A stretch of DNA of 10,312 bases from Trebonia sp. Its GTDB lineage: Bacteria; Actinomycetota; Actinomycetes; Streptosporangiales; Streptosporangiaceae. Shown here piece after piece: positions 7,755-10,312 of this stretch (position 1 is the stretch's first letter; each line of letters begins with the position of its first letter). Below the pieces are notes generated by a model, which saw only the letters and a list, made by a program, of their open reading frames with translations, made no database searches and had not been told where the DNA came from. The stretch is from the NCBI GenBank assembly GCA_030038035.1, contig JASHPP010000273.1:1-10312 (forward strand), written 5' to 3'. The position numbers and the translations under genes are program-made.

Positions 7755-8963
7755 TCAGGGTGCGGCCACCCGTACCGACAGTGCGGCCAGCTCGGCGCCC
7801 GGCGGGTTCTGCATGGCCAGCAGGTCGGCGACGACCTGGCGGACCAGGGCGTGGGCGTGCACCTGCTCGGGGGTGAGGTCCTCGGCCTGGCGCAGCGCGG
7901 CCACCGCGTCGGCGACCTGGCGCCGCTGGGCATGGGCGCGGGCCACGTCGATCAGCATCCGCGCCCGCCGCTCGGCCGACAGCCCGGAGACATCGACGGT
8001 ACCGGCGGCCCGCAGTGCCCGGCCCGCGTCGCCGAGCTCGACCGCCACGGCGATCTCGTACAGCACCGTGTTCGCCGGGCCGAACTCGGTGTTGTAGTCG
8101 TTGCGGCCCGGCCCGACCCGGGCGGCGGCCGGGCGCGCCCGGTCGAGGAACTCATAGGCCGCCTGGGCGTCGCCGAGATAGGCGGCGATGACGGCGCGCT
8201 GCAGGGTGAGCGCGCCCCACATCGAGATGGCCTCGGGGGTGCCTTCGTCGGTGCTGTGCCACAGCGCGTCGGCGGCGGTGCGGGCGACCTCGGCGGCCTG
8301 CAGGTAGTAGCGGGCGCCGAGGAACACGATCACCAGCCGGAACGCCCCGGCGGCAACGAGTAGCGGGTTCCCGGCGCGCTCGGCGGCGGCCATGCCCCGG
8401 TCGGCGGCGATCCAGGCCGCCTCCGGCTCGTCCAGCTCGGCCAGGGCGGCCGAGCACGCCTGATAGGCGGCGGCCAGCAGCTCGAACATCTCCGCGCGCT
8501 GGCCGCCCTCGACGGCGCGCGCTCCGGTCTCTAGCTCCGGCACCAGGTCGGCCAGCAGGTCGGCCAGGTCGGCATACCGCGCCTCATGGGTCAGCGACCA
8601 GGCCTGGTCCACCTTGGCCTGCACCACGTCAGGCGACGGGGCGATGTGCCCGTTGAGCATCGCCCGCAGCGACCAGACCCCGGACAGCACCAGCCGCAGG
8701 CCCGCGGTGCCGGGCGGCGCCTCGTTTACCGCGGCAACGATCGGCGCCTCGGCGGCCAGGTCGGCAAGCGGGACGTCCAGGGCCGTCGCCAGGGTTTCCA
8801 GGACCGACATCCGGTCGACCTTGCGGACGCCGCGCTCGACCTGGGACACCCAGGCCACCGACCGGTCGATCATCCGGGCCAGCTCCGGCTGTGACAGTCC
8901 CCGGCGGCGCCGCTGGTCGGCGATCTTCCGCCCCAGCGCCACCTGGTAATCCGGCGTGCTCAC
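7755..8963 (-). CDS. XRE-family regulator with TPR-like C-terminal domain
   Basis: This 402-aa transcription factor has an N-terminal Cro/C1 helix-turn-helix at about residues 9-68. The recognition region is LSQPELARMIDRSVAWVSQV, with the usual VERG turn after it. Residues ~70-395 are Ala/Leu-rich paired helices of tetratricopeptide type (for example LLAAAYQACSAALAELDEPE and AEVARTAADALW), the layout of actinomycete and firmicute regulators whose TPR part senses a peptide, partner protein or small molecule. The start is the GTG at 8963, whose GTGA overlaps the stop of the upstream ABM gene by four bases, so the two are coupled. It is transcribed towards the transfer-operon promoter, whose palindrome starts 31 bases after its stop. 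It is the best candidate for the element's master regulator. Whether it represses or activates is unknown. Confidence 0.9.
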   Translation of the reverse strand: MSTPDYQVALGRKIADQRRRRGLSQPELARMIDRSVAWVSQVERGVRKVDRMSVLETLATALDVPLADLAAEAPIVAAVNEAPPGTAGLRLVLSGVWSLRAMLNGHIAPSPDVVQAKVDQAWSLTHEARYADLADLLADLVPELETGARAVEGGQRAEMFELLAAAYQACSAALAELDEPEAAWIAADRGMAAAERAGNPLLVAAGAFRLVIVFLGARYYLQAAEVARTAADALWHSTDEGTPEAISMWGALTLQRAVIAAYLGDAQAAYEFLDRARPAAARVGPGRNDYNTEFGPANTVLYEIAVAVELGDAGRALRAAGTVDVSGLSAERRARMLIDVARAHAQRRQVADAVAALRQAEDLTPEQVHAHALVRQVVADLLAMQNPPGAELAALSVRVAAP

Positions 8964-9268
8964 CGGTCTGTCCCCTTGCCGGTCTGTAGCGTCAGGAAGT
9001 CAACCTCGACTGAGGACAGGAACTGCTCCCGCCCGGCCAGGAATCGCCGGGTGTGCGGCTGCTGCTCGTGGGCGTCGAACGCCGCCCTGTCGGCGTACAG
9101 CTCATAGAAGATCCGCTCTAGCGGCTTGCCATCCACAGCGTGGACGGCATAGACGAGCGTCCCCGGCTCGTAGCGCCGGATCTCCGGCACCGTTTCGGCG
9201 GCCAGCCGGTCAAAACCGGCGGCGGCATTGGCATCCCGGCACGTGAACCGCACGGACAGGCCGAACAT
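8960..9268 (-). CDS. ABM-fold (antibiotic biosynthesis monooxygenase-like) small protein
   Basis: This 102-aa protein has the dimeric alpha/beta-barrel (ABM, YgiN-like) pattern: strand FGLSVRFTCR, helix AAAGFDRLAAETVPEIRRYE, strand GTLVYAVHAVDG, strand ERIFYELYADRAAFDAHEQQ with the family's E, Y and AH positions, then a helix H-TRRF and a last strand SSVEVDFLTLQ. Known relatives oxidise quinols or polyketide intermediates, or act as small sensors or heme-degrading enzymes without metal cofactors. The substrate here is unknown. The start is the ATG at 9268, with AGGAGGAGG close upstream, a very strong ribosome site. It is the first gene of a two-gene operon with the XRE regulator, so it may make or remove the regulator's signal. 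That link is inference. Confidence 0.88.
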   Translation of the reverse strand: MFGLSVRFTCRDANAAAGFDRLAAETVPEIRRYEPGTLVYAVHAVDGKPLERIFYELYADRAAFDAHEQQPHTRRFLAGREQFLSSVEVDFLTLQTGKGTDR

Positions 9269-9293
9269 GCTTCCTCCTCCTAGGTGTCTGGGC

Positions 9294-9364
9294 AGTACCT
9301 ATTGTGCCGTCCCCGTACGGGAAATAACACGTACTGATTGTCCTATAGCAGTATTCAAAGTACC
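9294..9364. promoter_or_regulatory. Cluster of GTAC-centred sites in the divergent control region
   Basis: Four GTAC cores occur in 69 bases: AGTACC at 9294, the 10-base palindrome CCCGTACGGG at 9312-9321, ACGTACT at 9329-9335 and AAGTACC at 9358-9364. ACGTACT is the exact half-site of the palindrome at 7708. In DNA this GC-rich, GTAC should occur roughly once in 300-400 bases, so the cluster stands out. The positions fit operators controlling both divergent transcripts. Confidence 0.55.
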
Positions 9365-9366
9365 AT
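9338..9366 (+). promoter_or_regulatory. Candidate promoter of the ATP-binding protein gene
   Basis: TTGTCC (9338-9343), 17 bases, TACCAT (9361-9366) is a fair housekeeping-type promoter in an AT-rich stretch, with the start codon 44 bases on. The AAGTACC motif overlaps its -10. On the opposite strand CACAAT (9306-9301) is a weak -10 candidate for the ABM-XRE operon, without a good -35. Confidence 0.45.
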
Positions 9367-9409
9367 TACATGCACGGCTTGACTACCTGCGCAGACGCGA
9401 GGCAGCACC

Positions 9410-9829
9410 ATGCAGACAGAACCCCTCAAGGCACCCGAGACCACGAGCTTCGAGCGCGCCTATCCGGGAACGGCCAGCCAGGTCCGGCGAGTGCGTGCCG
9501 ATCTGACCGCCATGGTCGGCGGCTTCCCGCTCGCCGACGATCTGGTCTTGCTGGCCTCCGAACTGGCAGCCAACTCGGTCCTGCACAGCAGGTCACGGGA
9601 GCCGGGCGGGCGGTTCACCGTGCGCCTGTACGTACGCCCCGGCGACTACGCCTGGCTCGAGATCGAGGACGAGGGCGGCCCCTGGATCGCCTCCGAACCC
9701 GACGACGAGCGCGGCCGCGGACTGGCCATCGTCGCCGCCATCGCCGGAGACGGAAACTGGGGAATCGACGACGGCATCACCCCCGGAACCCGCGTTCTAT
9801 GGGTCCGGCTTAACTGGCCGCACCAGTAG
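9410..9829 (+). CDS. RsbW-like ATP-binding protein (HATPase_c_2)
   Basis: This 139-aa protein has the GHKL ATPase fold used by anti-sigma-factor serine kinases of the RsbW/SpoIIAB type. Actinomycetes have many, and most partners are unknown. The N-box is ELAANSVLHS (51-60), the G1 box IEDEGGP (85-91) and the G2 box GRGLAIVAAI (102-111), so ATP binding looks intact. The length is typical. The start is the ATG at 9410, with GAGG seven to eight bases upstream. It diverges from the ABM-XRE operon across a 141-base control region. A role in element control, by binding a sigma factor or regulator, is suggested by position only. The GTG/ATG starts further upstream in other frames are rejected because they destroy the family match. 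Confidence 0.9.
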   Translation: MQTEPLKAPETTSFERAYPGTASQVRRVRADLTAMVGGFPLADDLVLLASELAANSVLHSRSREPGGRFTVRLYVRPGDYAWLEIEDEGGPWIASEPDDERGRGLAIVAAIAGDGNWGIDDGITPGTRVLWVRLNWPHQ

Positions 9830-10141
9830 GCCGCAACCCAGCAGAAACTATGACGCCGGGGCGGCCTAGCAGCGCCAGCCATCCCCGCGCCACCGCCACC
9901 GCCCTCCCCGCCCCTGTGCCTGTCTATAGAACCGTGCCGTGCCCTATACCACTGCCAGCCGTGCACCACGCCTGTGCACCACGCCCTCCTGTGAGGACTT
10001 TCTTCACGCCATCAAGGGCGCGCCTGCGGCACGCCACAGGCCGGGGTTCAGCCTGGACGGAGCGCAAGAGAATGCAGGAAGTCGAGAGACGAGCGTGACC
10101 TGAGACGGGCAGCACCACTAGATGAGTGATTCCTTATGGGT
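9830..10141. other. Non-coding stretch before the IS element
   Basis: No convincing gene is seen in these 312 bases. A 12-base direct repeat, GTGCACCACGCC, lies at 9961-9972 and 9974-9985. An imperfect hairpin GCCTGCGGC/GCCACAGGC sits at 10022-10030 and 10033-10041, with one wobble pair and no T-run. It may end transcription of the ATP-binding protein gene. The CTAGATGAGTGATTCC area (10119-10134) next to the transposase stop probably contains the insertion sequence's terminal repeat, but the other end is needed to fix it. Confidence 0.5.
9961..9985. repeat. 12-base direct repeat, period 13
   Basis: GTGCACCACGCC occurs twice with one T between the copies. Each copy contains the palindrome GTGCAC. 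No function is known. It may be a protein-binding site or chance in a low-complexity GC-rich stretch. Confidence 0.6.
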
Positions 10142-10312
10142 TCAGTTGTCGAAGGCGATCAGCGATCGTTTGACGGGTTCGCCGGTGGTCCAGTTGTGCC
10201 AGATGCAGGCGGCCATGGCCAGCAGCCGCTGGGTGACCCGGGCATACAGGCCCTCGGTGGTGCGGCCGCCGTGCCGTTCGAGGTCGAGCTGGCCCTTGAG
10301 GGTGTCGTTGAC
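10119..10312 (-). mobile_element. IS982-like insertion sequence, one end
   Basis: The transposase C-terminus and the short stretch after its stop represent one end of an insertion sequence that continues beyond the window. The exact terminal repeat is not defined. The start given here is an estimate from the conserved-looking CTAGATGAGTGATTCC segment. Confidence 0.45.
10142..10312 (-). CDS. IS982-family transposase, C-terminal part (runs off window)
   Basis: The - strand is open from the window edge to a TGA at 10144-10142 and gives 56 residues. They match the C-terminal end of actinomycete IS982-family DDE transposases: VNDTLKGQLDLERHGGRT, then ARVTQRLLAMAACIWHN and the usual terminal RSLIAFDN. 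The conserved E in DLERHGG is in the position of the family's last catalytic-region glutamate, though I cannot confirm this without the rest. Only the 3' end is visible, so intactness is unknown. It lies about 310 bases beyond the control cassette and may have inserted into, or mark the edge of, the element. Confidence 0.85.
   Translation of the reverse strand, partial: VNDTLKGQLDLERHGGRTTEGLYARVTQRLLAMAACIWHNWTTGEPVKRSLIAFDN

Noticed and set aside
9924..10118. Minus-strand frame of 64 codons
   Set aside because: No ribosome site and no family resemblance. It contains the 12-base repeat and lies in otherwise non-coding DNA.

Overview
The window is very GC-rich, with short overlapping genes, GTG starts and (in one case) a probably leaderless transcript. 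Its families (HNH/DUF222 endonuclease, F420-type PPOX protein, DUF2637/SpdB, RepSA, SCO3933-like, XRE-TPR) point to a filamentous actinomycete, perhaps of the Streptosporangiales group. The order-level guess is inference. The main content is an actinomycete integrative and conjugative element (AICE) of the pSAM2/SLP1 type, inserted at a tRNA-Thr(CGT) gene.

Left flank (1-1763), host chromosome: the 3' part of a DUF222-HNH endonuclease gene runs on the + strand. A PPOX-fold, F420-type reductase gene converges on it from the - strand and has lost its expected stop. An intact tRNA-Thr(CGT) gene (1690-1763) follows, with a strong hairpin terminator after it.

Element core (about 1763-7481, all - strand): reading 5' to 3' on the - strand, the genes are an SCO3933-like protein, an FtsK/TraB-type DNA translocase, an SpdB-like DUF2637 membrane protein, an unknown 118-aa protein, a RepSA-type HUH replication initiator, an excisionase (xis) and a tyrosine integrase (int). 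The largest gaps are 85-88 bases, and rep-xis-int overlap by 4 and 1 bases. This looks like one long operon. A near-consensus promoter (TTGACA, 17 bases, TATCGT) lies at 7701-7729. Its spacer is filled by a perfect 7+3+7 palindrome built on ACGTACT/AGTACGT, a good operator candidate. A leader of about 210 bases with two hairpins precedes the first gene.

Control cassette (7755-9829): an XRE-TPR regulator gene overlaps by 4 bases a small antibiotic-biosynthesis-monooxygenase-fold (ABM) gene, both on the - strand. Diverging from them is an RsbW-like ATP-binding protein gene on the + strand. The 141-base divergent region carries four GTAC-centred motifs, one of them an exact ACGTACT, the same word as the transfer-operon operator. 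I infer that the XRE protein controls both regions.

Right edge (9830-10312): a stretch of about 310 bases with no convincing gene holds a 12-base direct repeat. It is followed by the C-terminal part of an IS982-family transposase that runs off the window. No second copy of the tRNA 3' end is present, so the far attachment site is not in view.
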